Assembly (NCBI GenBank): GCA_902774815.1 | Contig: CACYJV010000013.1 | Span: 1 to 64,000 of the forward strand | Length of the DNA: 64,000 bases | Direction of reading: 5' to 3' | Source of the DNA: an uncultured Prevotellaceae bacterium | GTDB taxonomy: Bacteria > Bacteroidota > Bacteroidia > Bacteroidales > Bacteroidaceae | Shown: piece by piece, positions 22,298-31,629 of the stretch | How positions within the stretch are numbered: position 1 is the first letter of the stretch | How the letters are laid out: the number at the start of each line of letters is the position of its first letter | The notes under the pieces: generated by a model | Told to the model about the DNA's origin: nothing | The model's input: the letters and a program-made list of their open reading frames with translations, nothing else | The model's database searches: none | Made by a program: the position numbers and the translations under genes

Positions 22298-22345
22298 GGT
22301 AATCATAATTATCAATTGTCAACTGTCAATTATCAATTATCACTT
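22298..22345. repeat. AATTGTCAATTATCAATT-type repeat, copy A
   Basis: GGTAATCATAATTATCAATT continues into four 9-bp words (TCAATTGTC, TCAATTATC). The first 25 bases are identical to 23580-23604. The repeat runs into the last codons of the permease gene (stop at 22340-22342). With the copy at 23580 it brackets that gene. Confidence 0.75.
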
Positions 22346-23503
22346 CGCTGCCACTTTCGGTATATAGGTAAAGAGGTAGACGACGCCTACTGCCATGACG
22401 AGTACTGCGCCAGCCTGACCCATGGCATCGCTCATGATACCCATAAGTGGGGGAAACAGTGCACCACCGACCAATCCCATGATCATCAGACCGCTAACCT
22501 CATTCTTCTTCTCAGGAACAGACTGCAGAGCCTGAGCGAAGACGATGGAGAATATATTGGAGTTGCCGAAGCCTACCAGTGCCAGCGATACCCAGATGAT
22601 CCACTTGCTAGTGCTTACAGCCAGTCCCGCCATAGCCAGAGCCATCATCACCACGCTGACGATGAAGAACTTACGGTTGTCGAAGCGGCTTAGGATGGCA
22701 GCTCCCATCAGACAACCTAGGGTACGGAAGGCGAAATAGATGCTTGTGGCGTATTTGAAATCGTCGGTGGTCTGACCGTCAACGCCAACACGCTCCATGA
22801 GGATGCTTGGAGCATGGGCATTGACGCCTACGTCGATACCCACATGGCATATGATGCCGAGGAACGACAGCAGCACGACGGGCACGCCCAGTAACTTCAG
22901 ACAGTCGACAAATGAAGAGGGTTTGCCCTCGATAGGTTCCTCCTCGATATGAGTCATGCCCAGCAAGGCCGTGGCGATGATGCCGAAGGCGAGGAAGATA
23001 ACAAAGAGGATGTGCCAGCTCAGTCCGAAGACATTAGATGAGGCACCCCATGCAGCAATGAGAGGAGCTGAGAACGAGGCGATAGCCTTGATGAACTGTC
23101 CGAAGGTCAGCGTAGAGGCAAGGTTGCCGCCACCGGTCACTGCAGATACTAAGGGGTTGAGAGATGTCTGCATCAGTGCGTTGCCGATACCCAACAGCGA
23201 AAGAGCGATGTACATCACCCACAACGTGGAACCGCCGATGAGGGGCAGGAGTAGAGCAAGGAGTGTGACGCCTAAGCTGAGTAGCACCGTCTTCTTACGT
23301 CCGATCTTATTCATCAGCATGCCAGTAGGCACAGAGAAGATGAAGAACCAGAGGAAAACGAGTAAAGGCAATATGCCCTTCTCAGTGTTTGTCAGGTTGA
23401 ACTCAGTTTTCATACTGTCGGCAGCTGTGCCGACGAGGTCGACGAAGCCCATGCAGAAGAAGCAGAGCATCACCGAGAGAATTGCGGTTTTCTTTGTGTT
23501 CAT
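22340..23503 (-). CDS. MFS sugar permease, fructose uptake (FucP/GGP-like)
   Basis: 387 residues with about 12 hydrophobic segments. NKIGRKKTVLLSL is the conserved loop 2-3 motif of the major facilitator superfamily and HIEEEPIEGKPSSF the central loop. The fold and length match fucose/glucose-galactose-type sugar:proton symporters. ATG at 23503 (MNTKKTAIL) was chosen; the longer frame to 23575 has a non-hydrophobic extension without a sensible signal. Located between fructokinase and a GH32 gene, it is the inner-membrane fructose importer of the fructan locus. Confidence 0.87.
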   Translation of the reverse strand: MNTKKTAILSVMLCFFCMGFVDLVGTAADSMKTEFNLTNTEKGILPLLVFLWFFIFSVPTGMLMNKIGRKKTVLLSLGVTLLALLLPLIGGSTLWVMYIALSLLGIGNALMQTSLNPLVSAVTGGGNLASTLTFGQFIKAIASFSAPLIAAWGASSNVFGLSWHILFVIFLAFGIIATALLGMTHIEEEPIEGKPSSFVDCLKLLGVPVVLLSFLGIICHVGIDVGVNAHAPSILMERVGVDGQTTDDFKYATSIYFAFRTLGCLMGAAILSRFDNRKFFIVSVVMMALAMAGLAVSTSKWIIWVSLALVGFGNSNIFSIVFAQALQSVPEKKNEVSGLMIMGLVGGALFPPLMGIMSDAMGQAGAVLVMAVGVVYLFTYIPKVAAK

Positions 23504-23579
23504 ATTGCTTTGTTTAGGATTTACGGATTTACGATTTTTACAGCCACTGATGTCATGGATGACTCCGAATGACACGGAT

Positions 23580-23622
23580 GGTAATCATAATTATCAATTG
23601 TCAATTATCAATTATCAATTAA
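23580..23622. repeat. AATTGTCAATTATCAATT-type repeat, copy B
   Basis: Shares 25 identical bases with 22298-22322 and continues with 9-bp TCAATTATC words. It lies upstream of the permease gene and overlaps the stop of the GH32 gene (23615-23617). Confidence 0.75.
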
Positions 23623-25417
23623 TTGGATAGACGGTGATGTCTTGGAGCTTGCCACGACCACTTACACGCAGGTTGTTGTAAGGCTCGTTGGGGAACACCA
23701 AATTAGTCATGGGGAAGACACCGCTATGGCCGAAACCGGGATCGATGAACACTTCGATGCTAGCCTTGTCGACGAAGATGCGCAACTGATAGTTTCCTGT
23801 ATCAGGTAGCGGAGCACGTGTCACACTGGCGAAATCGTCAGAGAAACTGGTCAGTCCACTCTTGGTACGGTCGAAGTAATATTCTTTCTTGTCGGTGTCA
23901 AATCCGATGACGACCTCTTCGCCCTTATTATTAAATAAGGTAACCTGTGCCTGATCAGCCTTCTGCATGTCAAGTGTAGCGGTAATCTCATAGGCACCGT
24001 CATTCTTTTTCAGCAGATCCTTGATGACCTTATTGCCGGTGGCAGTACCTTTCTTCACTGCTTTGCCACGCATGGCGAGCATTTCCTTGGAAGGTGTGCT
24101 GACGAGATAGGTTTCGCCATCGAGCTGCATGAGATGCAAGTCGCGTGGAATGCTATTGGCCGAGCGGAACTGCTGGGTGGGAACCTGGTTGGCATACTGC
24201 CAGTTGGACATCCAGGCAATGGCAACCGTGCGATTATCGGGAGCATTGGAGAAGGTCACCGTTGCATAGTGATCCTTGCCATAGTCCATCCACTTGGTTT
24301 CGGATGGAGCATCCTCGCAGGTGAACTTGTGACCGTCGAACTGTCCGACGAAATACTGAGTGGCAGAGCCGCCAAAGGGACCGCCGGGGTTGATGTTGAG
24401 CAGGAGTACCCACTTCTTCGATGTGCTGTTCGAGAGCTTGGCATTGAGTGTCATCGGCAACAGGTCGGGGCATTCCCACACACCGTCGTGGTTGCCATAC
24501 TCGCGGCCGAAGGAACTCTCGTAGGTCCAGTCCTTCAGGTTCGGTGAACTATAGAACTGTACCTCCTGTCCTACTGCGAGCACCACAATCCAACGCTTGG
24601 TCTGCTCAAACCAGAACACCTTCGGGTCGCGGAAGTCGGGAGCATCCTGTGTGATGACGGGGTTGCCCTCATAGGTGGTGAAGGTCTTGCCGCCGTCGGT
24701 GCTATAGGCGATGGACTGCGACTGGTTCTGTCCTGCTGAGGTGTACATGGCAATCATGGCACCAGCACCGAAACCAGCCGTGTTGTCTTTGTCGATGACG
24801 CACGAGCCGCTGAAGATGGACCCGAGAGCATCAGGCTCAAGGGCAATTGGCTGTGCCTCCCAGTGGATGAGGTCGCGACTGGTGGAGTGTCCCCAGTTCA
24901 TATTCTCCCACTGCGAGCCAAATGGGTTGTACTGATAGAACAGGTGCCATACACCGTCTTGGTATACCATACCGTTCGGGTCGTTCATCCAGCCATAGAG
25001 CGGTGTATGGTGATACGTTGGGCGGAACTGCTCACGGTTGGTCGTGTCGAAGGTGTTGCTCTGCTGCATCTCTTTCCAACATACGTAACCCTTGATAGCG
25101 CCCGTTGTGCGACGGTCACCGTGGAAGGTGATGTCCAGGAGGAAATTTGGGTTGAACGTAGAGAGGTCGAGAGGTACATAGTAGTCAACCTTATCGACAG
25201 CAAGTTTGGCATTCAGCGATTTCACCTGCTTGCCATTGACGATGATGCTGATATTGGCAATTTCTTCGCGCTCCTGTATGGGGAGTAACAGATAGCGGCT
25301 CTGTGCGTTGATGCGCAGCATGGCATGTCGGTCGGACAAGATTTGTGGCGTCTGGGCACTCATGTTGAGCCACCCCAAGAGGCACATGACCATCAGTAAT
25401 AGTTTTTTCATTTTCAT
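23615..25417 (-). CDS. GH32 fructan hydrolase (exo-levanase/inulinase/invertase type)
   Basis: 600 residues, signal peptide ending at MSAQ (~22). Residues ~25-120 are an N-terminal beta-sandwich (DUF4980-like) seen in Bacteroidetes GH32s. The propeller has GWMNDPNG (nucleophile Asp147), FRDPKVFW (transition-state Asp) and WECPDL (acid Glu), so all three catalytic residues are present. A C-terminal beta-sandwich follows (VDKASIEVFIDPG). Predicted to be periplasmic, releasing fructose. It may form a unit with the downstream permease and kinase. -7 element at 25461-25468. Confidence 0.92.
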   Translation of the reverse strand: MKMKKLLLMVMCLLGWLNMSAQTPQILSDRHAMLRINAQSRYLLLPIQEREEIANISIIVNGKQVKSLNAKLAVDKVDYYVPLDLSTFNPNFLLDITFHGDRRTTGAIKGYVCWKEMQQSNTFDTTNREQFRPTYHHTPLYGWMNDPNGMVYQDGVWHLFYQYNPFGSQWENMNWGHSTSRDLIHWEAQPIALEPDALGSIFSGSCVIDKDNTAGFGAGAMIAMYTSAGQNQSQSIAYSTDGGKTFTTYEGNPVITQDAPDFRDPKVFWFEQTKRWIVVLAVGQEVQFYSSPNLKDWTYESSFGREYGNHDGVWECPDLLPMTLNAKLSNSTSKKWVLLLNINPGGPFGGSATQYFVGQFDGHKFTCEDAPSETKWMDYGKDHYATVTFSNAPDNRTVAIAWMSNWQYANQVPTQQFRSANSIPRDLHLMQLDGETYLVSTPSKEMLAMRGKAVKKGTATGNKVIKDLLKKNDGAYEITATLDMQKADQAQVTLFNNKGEEVVIGFDTDKKEYYFDRTKSGLTSFSDDFASVTRAPLPDTGNYQLRIFVDKASIEVFIDPGFGHSGVFPMTNLVFPNEPYNNLRVSGRGKLQDITVYPIN

Positions 25418-25460
25418 TGTGAATGTTTGGGTTGATAGCTGTTTAGAATAATATTTGCCG

Positions 25461-25468
25461 CAAAATTA
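25461..25468 (-). promoter_or_regulatory. -7 element for GH32 gene
   Basis: Minus-strand TAATTTTG, 43 bases upstream of the ATG at 25417. It lies back to back with the DUF389 promoter. Confidence 0.5.
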
Positions 25469-25546
25469 AGAAAAAACTAACAATACGGCTAACAATTATG
25501 ATGCATTCACTTAAAAAAAACGTTCATTGCAGCATTTTTATGGATT

Positions 25547-25580
25547 TTTGAACGAATATTGAATGATTTTTGTAACTTTG
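25547..25580 (+). promoter_or_regulatory. Promoter of DUF389 gene
   Basis: TTTG at 25547-25550, 22-base spacer, TAACTTTG at 25573-25580. The ATG at 25599 follows after 18 bases, so the leader is short. Confidence 0.65.
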
Positions 25581-25598
25581 CAAAAACTTGAATCAGCC

Positions 25599-26939
25599 AT
25601 GAACATAAAAGAATTCTTTGACGAAGTGCGGGCCTACTTTGATATGCAGGCCGACCGCAACGATGAACAGACCATCATCAAACAGATTAGCAATGGAGTT
25701 ACCTTTCGCGGGTCCAAGTTATGGGTGCTCATATTCGCCATTCTCATCGCCTCGTTGGGGCTGAACGTCAACTCTACGGCGGTCATCGTGGGTGCCATGC
25801 TCATATCACCGCTCATGGGGCCTATCATAGGCATGGGATTGGCGGTGGGAACCAATGACCTCGACCTGTTGCGTCGTGCCGTGAAAAACTATAGCGTGGC
25901 TACCGTATTCAGTGTGCTCACAGCCACTATCTACTTTTTCATATCGCCGCTTGGTGAGGCCCAGTCAGAGCTTCTGGCTCGCACGTCGCCCACACTCTAC
26001 GATGTACTCATAGCCTTCTGTGGTGGCGGTGCTGGTATCGTGGCTCTTTGTACGCGCGACAGGGGGAACGTCATCCCTGGTGTGGCCATTGCCACAGCGT
26101 TGATGCCGCCGCTTTGCACAGCAGGCTATGGACTCGCTACTGGTCACCTGCTCTACTTCCTCGGTGCTTTCTACTTGTTTTTCATCAATACTGTATTTAT
26201 TGCCCTTGCTACTTATTTTGGTGTCCGAATATTGGGATTCCACAAACATGAGTTTGTTTCGGCATGGCGTGAGCGCAGGGCTCATCGCATCCTGACCGCC
26301 ATAGTTGTGGTTACGATGATTCCAGCTGCTGTGATGACGGTGTCGATTGTGCGCAAGAGTTTCTTTGAACACAATGTGCGGCGCTTCGTAAAAAGCGAAC
26401 TTAATCAATCTGGTACACAAGTTATCTCCAACAGTGTTGAAGGTCGTACGTTGCGCATCGTGGCTGTTGGCCGTGAAATCAATGCTGCCACACAGGCCGA
26501 AGCACAGAAGCAGATGCAACACTATGGATTGGGGGAGTATAAACTGGCCATTATTCAGGGCGCACAGACCGACAGCCTGCTGCAACTGAACAACCAGATT
26601 AGCCAAATGTCGACTACTCGCGAGGCTGATCGGCAACAACTTGTAGAATTGTCGGCACAAACAGCTCTGCTGACGGAACAGCTGCAAGGCTATGTACAAT
26701 ACGAAGAATTGGCCTCTACCTTGCGCCCGGAACTGAAAGTGTTGTTCCCGCAGGTTCGCTCGCTTAGCCTTTCGCCTGTAAACGAGGTGCAACGAGATAC
26801 CATGGCACCACGCCACTACGTGGCAGCCCTTGTCAGCACCGACGGCGGTCGCCGCCTGTCTGCCGCCGACCTCACGAAGCTGCGCGAGTGGCTGCAGGCT
26901 AGGGTAGGCGACGACAGTCTTGTCGTCGTTGAGCGATAG
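25599..26939 (+). CDS. DUF389 (TIGR00341-like) integral membrane protein
   Basis: 446 residues. After a short cytoplasmic start, residues ~45-270 hold about six membrane helices, including the conserved AILIASLGLNVNSTAVIVGAMLISPLMGPI and GVAIATALMPPLCTAGYGL stretches that define DUF389. A C-terminal soluble part of ~170 residues includes a coiled-coil-prone segment (LQLNNQISQMSTTREADRQQ). The family has no firm biochemical role; transport is only suggested. ATG at 25599 is used because an upstream TTG would lie inside the promoter. It is the only plus-strand gene inside the fructan locus and shares a divergent promoter region with GH32. Confidence 0.85.
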   Translation: MNIKEFFDEVRAYFDMQADRNDEQTIIKQISNGVTFRGSKLWVLIFAILIASLGLNVNSTAVIVGAMLISPLMGPIIGMGLAVGTNDLDLLRRAVKNYSVATVFSVLTATIYFFISPLGEAQSELLARTSPTLYDVLIAFCGGGAGIVALCTRDRGNVIPGVAIATALMPPLCTAGYGLATGHLLYFLGAFYLFFINTVFIALATYFGVRILGFHKHEFVSAWRERRAHRILTAIVVVTMIPAAVMTVSIVRKSFFEHNVRRFVKSELNQSGTQVISNSVEGRTLRIVAVGREINAATQAEAQKQMQHYGLGEYKLAIIQGAQTDSLLQLNNQISQMSTTREADRQQLVELSAQTALLTEQLQGYVQYEELASTLRPELKVLFPQVRSLSLSPVNEVQRDTMAPRHYVAALVSTDGGRRLSAADLTKLREWLQARVGDDSLVVVER

Positions 26940-26987
26940 CACGGTGCGCAGTGCGGTCGGCCGTAGTTCCGCCTCATCGTGAGAATC

Positions 26988-28511
26988 CTACTGCCAGATG
27001 CTCTGGAGCGGCCAGACATCCAGTCGGTAGCGGGTGCCGTTGTCGTGGCTGAACAGTTCAAGCCCGGTCTGGTCGTCGGCAGCAAACGTGGCCATCGAGA
27101 AGACACTGGTGCCATCTTCCGAGAAGATCTCAACGCAGCATTTGTCGACAAAGATGTGTAGTTTCAGTTGTCCGTTGATGGGGGCAATCTTGGCATGACA
27201 GGTCTGCAGGAATTTCTCCATTGAGAAATCGGCTACTTGGGTTCGGTCAACGACAAGCGAATGGCTGTCGGTGTTATAGGTGACAACAAGTTTCCTACCG
27301 TCGCCCACACACAGGTTAAGTCCGTAGGTGTTGCTGGCAGAAGTGTCGAAACTGACCTCAGCCTCATAGACGTTACCCAGTTGGCTGATGTCTTTGATGA
27401 CGGTACGCCCAGCTTTCAGCCTACCTTTAAAGTGTTGCTGTTGTCCTCTCAACGACGTCAGTTCGCTCTTGGGCTTCTGCACGAGTCGCCATCCGTCGGG
27501 CGTGTCACGTAAAGACAGTTCGCGTGGCACCGACCAGAATCCTTTTCCGTAGGTCATTGGCAAATCGCGGCAATAGCGCCAGTTCGACATCCAGCCTATC
27601 GAATAGACGCGTCCGTTGAGTGCATTGTCGAAATCCTTGAATGTGCGTGACGCATAGAAGTCTGGTCCGCGGTCGACGTAGACACCCGTTTCCTGCTTCA
27701 GCCCTTCGGCATGGAATTCCTTCCCATCGAAGTTGCCGACGAAGTATTGCTCGTTGTCCCAATCGACAGAAACCACGAGAACCCATTTCTCCTTGCCTTT
27801 CATAGGGCCATTGTCAATCTTCAGCTTAAAGAAGTCTGGACATTCGAAACAGCGGTAGGTGCGTCCGGCAGGGCCGAAGTCGCTGAGCCATGTCCATTGC
27901 TTCAAGTCGGGCGAGGTGTAGAAGGCAACTTTGCTCTCTAGCGTTTTGCTTACCACCATGAGCCACTGCCGACTCTCTTCTAGCCAGATGACTGTCGGGT
28001 CGCGGAAGTCCTGATAGCCGATGTCGAGCACGGGATTGCCATCGTAGTAGCTGAACGTGCGTCCGTGGTCGTGGCTGATGGTGATAGCCTGTGACTGGTT
28101 CTTACGCTCCGCATCGTTGAGTGTCAAGCAGGCTATGTAGGCATCGTTGCCGAAGCCTGCAGTGTTTTGAGGGTCGGCCACCACACATCCTGTCCAACAG
28201 CCTAATCCACGGGGCACGTCTCGATGAACCATCCGGCTGACCTCGTTGAAGTGGACAAGGTCTTCCGACTCGGCGCACCCCCACCAGTAGCAATGATACT
28301 TGCCTTCATAGTAGAGGAATCCGCAGGGATCGCTGATCCATCCTCGCCGTGCGCTGAAATGATATTGATTTCGATAGTGTTCGTGATAGAGACTGTCTGC
28401 TTCTCCAGAAGAGAGACGGGTGGTATTTGTACCCTGAGAAAAAGATTCTGATGGCAGGGATGCTGCCATCAGAATCAATGAAGATATAACGAAAAATGGG
28501 ATTCTTCTCAT
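26988..28511 (-). CDS. GH32 family protein with altered nucleophile motif
   Basis: 507 residues, signal peptide ending near SFSQG. The GH32 propeller is clear: FRDPTVIW and FECPDFF are kept, and the nucleophile Asp61 is present, but the usual WMNDPNG reads WISDPCG, so both Asn positions of the motif are changed. A C-terminal sandwich with HIFVDKCCVEIFSEDG follows. The Asn changes sit at the -1 sugar site, so specificity may differ from the other GH32s here. Last gene of the SusC-led operon; 44 bases after the preceding GH32-like gene. Confidence 0.87.
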   Translation of the reverse strand: MRRIPFFVISSLILMAASLPSESFSQGTNTTRLSSGEADSLYHEHYRNQYHFSARRGWISDPCGFLYYEGKYHCYWWGCAESEDLVHFNEVSRMVHRDVPRGLGCWTGCVVADPQNTAGFGNDAYIACLTLNDAERKNQSQAITISHDHGRTFSYYDGNPVLDIGYQDFRDPTVIWLEESRQWLMVVSKTLESKVAFYTSPDLKQWTWLSDFGPAGRTYRCFECPDFFKLKIDNGPMKGKEKWVLVVSVDWDNEQYFVGNFDGKEFHAEGLKQETGVYVDRGPDFYASRTFKDFDNALNGRVYSIGWMSNWRYCRDLPMTYGKGFWSVPRELSLRDTPDGWRLVQKPKSELTSLRGQQQHFKGRLKAGRTVIKDISQLGNVYEAEVSFDTSASNTYGLNLCVGDGRKLVVTYNTDSHSLVVDRTQVADFSMEKFLQTCHAKIAPINGQLKLHIFVDKCCVEIFSEDGTSVFSMATFAADDQTGLELFSHDNGTRYRLDVWPLQSIWQ

Positions 28512-28555
28512 TTTTTTCTATAAGTTTAGTTTTGTGTTTGCAGCTACATGGCTTT

Positions 28556-30163
28556 TTAGTAATTCGACACCTGCACGTTGCTCACGCTGATGGAACCACC
28601 ATAGTTATTAATGGACCAGCAGTTCTTATAGATGCCGTAGATGCGCTGCGTATAGCCGTAAACGCCGTTGATGTACATCGTCACGACAGAGTTGTCGGTG
28701 TAGATGCTGACGTTGTAGGTGTTGTCGGCAGGACGTGGGAAGATGTAGCCGTCGATGCCCTCAACAAATCCCATGCCCTCGGGGCCTTCCTGTTCGAAGT
28801 TCACCTTGCGACGGCCGTTTGCCCATTCGGGATTGACCACCATGGTGTAATACTTCTTTGCATCAGTGCCGCGGCAGAAGGAGATGCCGAACTTATCGCC
28901 CTCGCCAGCGGTCTTCACCGTGAACGAGATGTGATTGTGGTTGCCCAGACGGCTGAAGAGCACGTAGGCATCGTCGCCAGTGAGGTTGCCGTTGTTGTAG
29001 CCCTTGCTGTCCATAACCTTCGCTTCTGCAGGAGTGTTGTACTTGGCTGCCATGGCAGGAACCTCACCGATGGTAAGCGTTCCATTCTCGTGCTGCACCA
29101 GACGGTGGCATACGAGTGCACCCGACCAGTTGGGCTCACCATTAGCACCCACGGCAATGTTCTTATCGTGGAAGGTTGTACCTGTGCGGTAAGGACACCA
29201 ACCCCAGATGTAGCGATTCTGTCCATCGGATGCAGTCTTGCCAGCATAGAAGGCACGGCTGTCGAGCACGCCTTCCTTGTCGTCCTTCGGCCAGTTGGCT
29301 CCCGGGTCGTCGAAGCAGCGACGCAGTCCCTCGAACGAGTCGGCCATCATGTATTTCACCTTACGGCTCCAACTTGTAGGATAGGCTTCGCTGTAAACGA
29401 GATACCACCAGTTGCCCATCTTGAACACGTCGGGGCACTCGCACATGCGGTCCCAGACCATGTTGAAACCACCTTCACAAGTCCAGTCTTTCAAGTTGGA
29501 TGACTTGAAGTAGGCAAAGCGATTTTTGCTGACAATGACCATGTAGTACACGCCACCATCCTCAAATATCTGCGGGTCGCGGAAGTCTTGTCCTGAGAAA
29601 CCGTAGTCGGGTCCGTTGAGACGCCACTCGCGGTCCTTGGTCCAGGTCTTGAAGTCGGAAGACGTGGCGCGCATCACCACCTGGCGGCTTTCGCAGCGGG
29701 CATTCTCGCCTGTGTAGTAGATGTAGTAGAGTCCCTCTTTTTCATTGTAGACGGCACATCCTGTTCCGATGGCAGCATCCTGCTGGTTGGCATTGGTGCC
29801 TGCAGCAATGATTTCGCCAAGCGACTCGTAGTGGCAGCCATCCTTGGTGCTCACAGCCCAGATGGGGTGATAGAACTCGCTATTGTTGTTGTAGTCCTGC
29901 AGGTAGAGCACTTTGAAGTCGCCAGCCTTCTTGTCGTAGAACGGCATGGGGTCGCCGATGCGGCCGAGTGCATGCTTGTAGTAGGTCGAGAAAGCATCGT
30001 CGGTGTCGTCGTTCACGGCAGAGAATGTCTCGGTGGTGCCTGCCCAGTTCTTCTGTGCGTCGCCAGCAAAGTCGTCGTCGCTGCAAGAAGCGAGCGTGGT
30101 GGGTGCTGCGGCAAAGCCACAGCACACCAGACCGGCTACAAATATTTTCTTGATGTTATTCAT
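28556..30163 (-). CDS. GH32-like surface lipoprotein, probable endo-fructanase
   Basis: 535 residues with a lipobox (TTLASC, Cys27) and an acidic stretch behind it (CSDDDFAGD), a hint of surface export in Bacteroidetes. The propeller has GRIGDPMPF with a candidate nucleophile Asp71, FRDPQIF and CECPDVF, so the catalytic carboxylates are present though the first motif is far from WMNDPNG. The C-terminal third is a sandwich like DUF4975. Its place right after the glycan-binding lipoprotein parallels the surface endo-levanase of the Bacteroides thetaiotaomicron levan locus. Confidence 0.8.
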   Translation of the reverse strand: MNNIKKIFVAGLVCCGFAAAPTTLASCSDDDFAGDAQKNWAGTTETFSAVNDDTDDAFSTYYKHALGRIGDPMPFYDKKAGDFKVLYLQDYNNNSEFYHPIWAVSTKDGCHYESLGEIIAAGTNANQQDAAIGTGCAVYNEKEGLYYIYYTGENARCESRQVVMRATSSDFKTWTKDREWRLNGPDYGFSGQDFRDPQIFEDGGVYYMVIVSKNRFAYFKSSNLKDWTCEGGFNMVWDRMCECPDVFKMGNWWYLVYSEAYPTSWSRKVKYMMADSFEGLRRCFDDPGANWPKDDKEGVLDSRAFYAGKTASDGQNRYIWGWCPYRTGTTFHDKNIAVGANGEPNWSGALVCHRLVQHENGTLTIGEVPAMAAKYNTPAEAKVMDSKGYNNGNLTGDDAYVLFSRLGNHNHISFTVKTAGEGDKFGISFCRGTDAKKYYTMVVNPEWANGRRKVNFEQEGPEGMGFVEGIDGYIFPRPADNTYNVSIYTDNSVVTMYINGVYGYTQRIYGIYKNCWSINNYGGSISVSNVQVSNY

Positions 30164-30176
30164 ATCGCTGAAGATG

Positions 30177-31574
30177 TTATTTCGTTAAATAATTAAATGC
30201 ATTCTGAGTGATGATGGCAATGTTCTTGTGGTAGTTCTCCACATAGCCAGCCTCATAAGTATAGGAGTACCAGTCGTAGCAGCCAGAGCCGATGCAGATG
30301 ATGCCGCCCTTACCATCGTGAGCAGGATATTCCCATGCTACGACAGCGCCATCGCCGCCTACGCCGAGGATGCGTCCGCCCGTACGAGTTTCCCATGCAG
30401 CATGATCATTGTAGCCACCCCAGTCGGCACCAATGTGGTATTGAGCCGTAGAGTTGGTGATGTGGTAACCGGCATCGGTGCAATAGACCTCCTGTGGATT
30501 GTCGCCTGCAACGAGGTTCTGCCATAGCGGATGACCATTCTGACCGTCCCAGATGCGGAACGACCACGGACCGCCGCAGAGTTCAGCACCATCTTCGTTC
30601 TGACCCCAGCAGTTGTTGGGCGTTGTCCATTCGTCGTCGCCTGTAACGCCGATGAACGACGGCAGGTTCGTTGCATAGCGTGTCAGCAGCAGAGCACCGC
30701 CGTTCTCGTAGAACGTGCGCAGTTGATTCTTGGCAGCCAGTGCCTCCACTGCGTTGGCAGCGAATGCATCGTGTCCGTCGACACCGCCATCCTTGTGGTA
30801 GTGCCACCAGAGGATCTTGCACTCAGAGAGGTCGATCTGCTCCGACTGGATGTCGGCAAACGAAGCATACATCGACTCGGGAACGTTAGCCAGCATCCAT
30901 GCGCATGCAGCTCCTGCCTCGGGATCCAACTTCGACATATCGGATGCTGCACCTACGAAGACTGCTTTCGGACGACCGATGGCAATGACGGTCACCACAT
31001 ATTTGCTCTCGGCAGTATTGTTGGTGACGGTGTAGGTGACGGGCTCTGAGAAGTCGGTAGCCACACCGCTGAGCGGGCTGATGGTGGCATTCACTGAATA
31101 CTCAATAGTAGGAACGATGTTACGTACATCTACCGATGCCGGCACGTAGACGATAATGGTCTTTGCCTGCTCGTCAATGATGCCCGTGTAGATGTCGTTG
31201 GCCACGAACGAAAGGATGCGTGCCTCATCGTGCAGTACAGATATGTTCCAATCCATGTAGAGGTCGTTCATTCTGACGCGAATGGACTGAGCTTCCTCCA
31301 TGTTGAGCACTTGACCTTGTGCTATGTCGGCCGTAGCGCCTTCTGTCAGTCGCAGGCTTGTCACCTTCATTGCGTTGCAGGGCGTGCCCTCCGGCAGTCG
31401 CACCACGATGCTGCGGCTGGCTAAGTCGATGATGCCAGCATAGCCGTCGAGTGCAATCTCCTCAATGAGGCAGTTGCCGTTGAGGTCCAACGTGCAGTCA
31501 TCGTTCTTGTCGCAAGCCGTGAGGCCCAGCATAAGGGCGAAGATGCACATGATATATTTACTTATTGACTTCAT
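30177..31574 (-). CDS. Surface glycan-binding lipoprotein (DUF4960-type, fructan locus)
   Basis: 465 residues with a lipobox (LGLTAC, Cys21) followed by DKNDD. Residues ~35-205 contain two Ig-like repeats with the DUF5018 look (ILSFVANDIYTGIIDEQAKTIIVYVP; VTYTVTNNTAESKYVVTVIA). Residues ~210-465 are a Trp-rich domain (WWHYHKDGGVDGHD, GPWSFRIWDGQNGHPLW) resembling DUF4960 of levan-locus binding proteins. No catalytic motif. It lies between SusD and the surface GH32, the usual place for a SusE/F-like binding protein. Confidence 0.8.
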   Translation of the reverse strand: MKSISKYIMCIFALMLGLTACDKNDDCTLDLNGNCLIEEIALDGYAGIIDLASRSIVVRLPEGTPCNAMKVTSLRLTEGATADIAQGQVLNMEEAQSIRVRMNDLYMDWNISVLHDEARILSFVANDIYTGIIDEQAKTIIVYVPASVDVRNIVPTIEYSVNATISPLSGVATDFSEPVTYTVTNNTAESKYVVTVIAIGRPKAVFVGAASDMSKLDPEAGAACAWMLANVPESMYASFADIQSEQIDLSECKILWWHYHKDGGVDGHDAFAANAVEALAAKNQLRTFYENGGALLLTRYATNLPSFIGVTGDDEWTTPNNCWGQNEDGAELCGGPWSFRIWDGQNGHPLWQNLVAGDNPQEVYCTDAGYHITNSTAQYHIGADWGGYNDHAAWETRTGGRILGVGGDGAVVAWEYPAHDGKGGIICIGSGCYDWYSYTYEAGYVENYHKNIAIITQNAFNYLTK

Positions 31575-31629
31575 GTTATTTTCGATTGTATGATTATTTT
31601 TACTCTATACACTTAACTTTAAACCCAAT

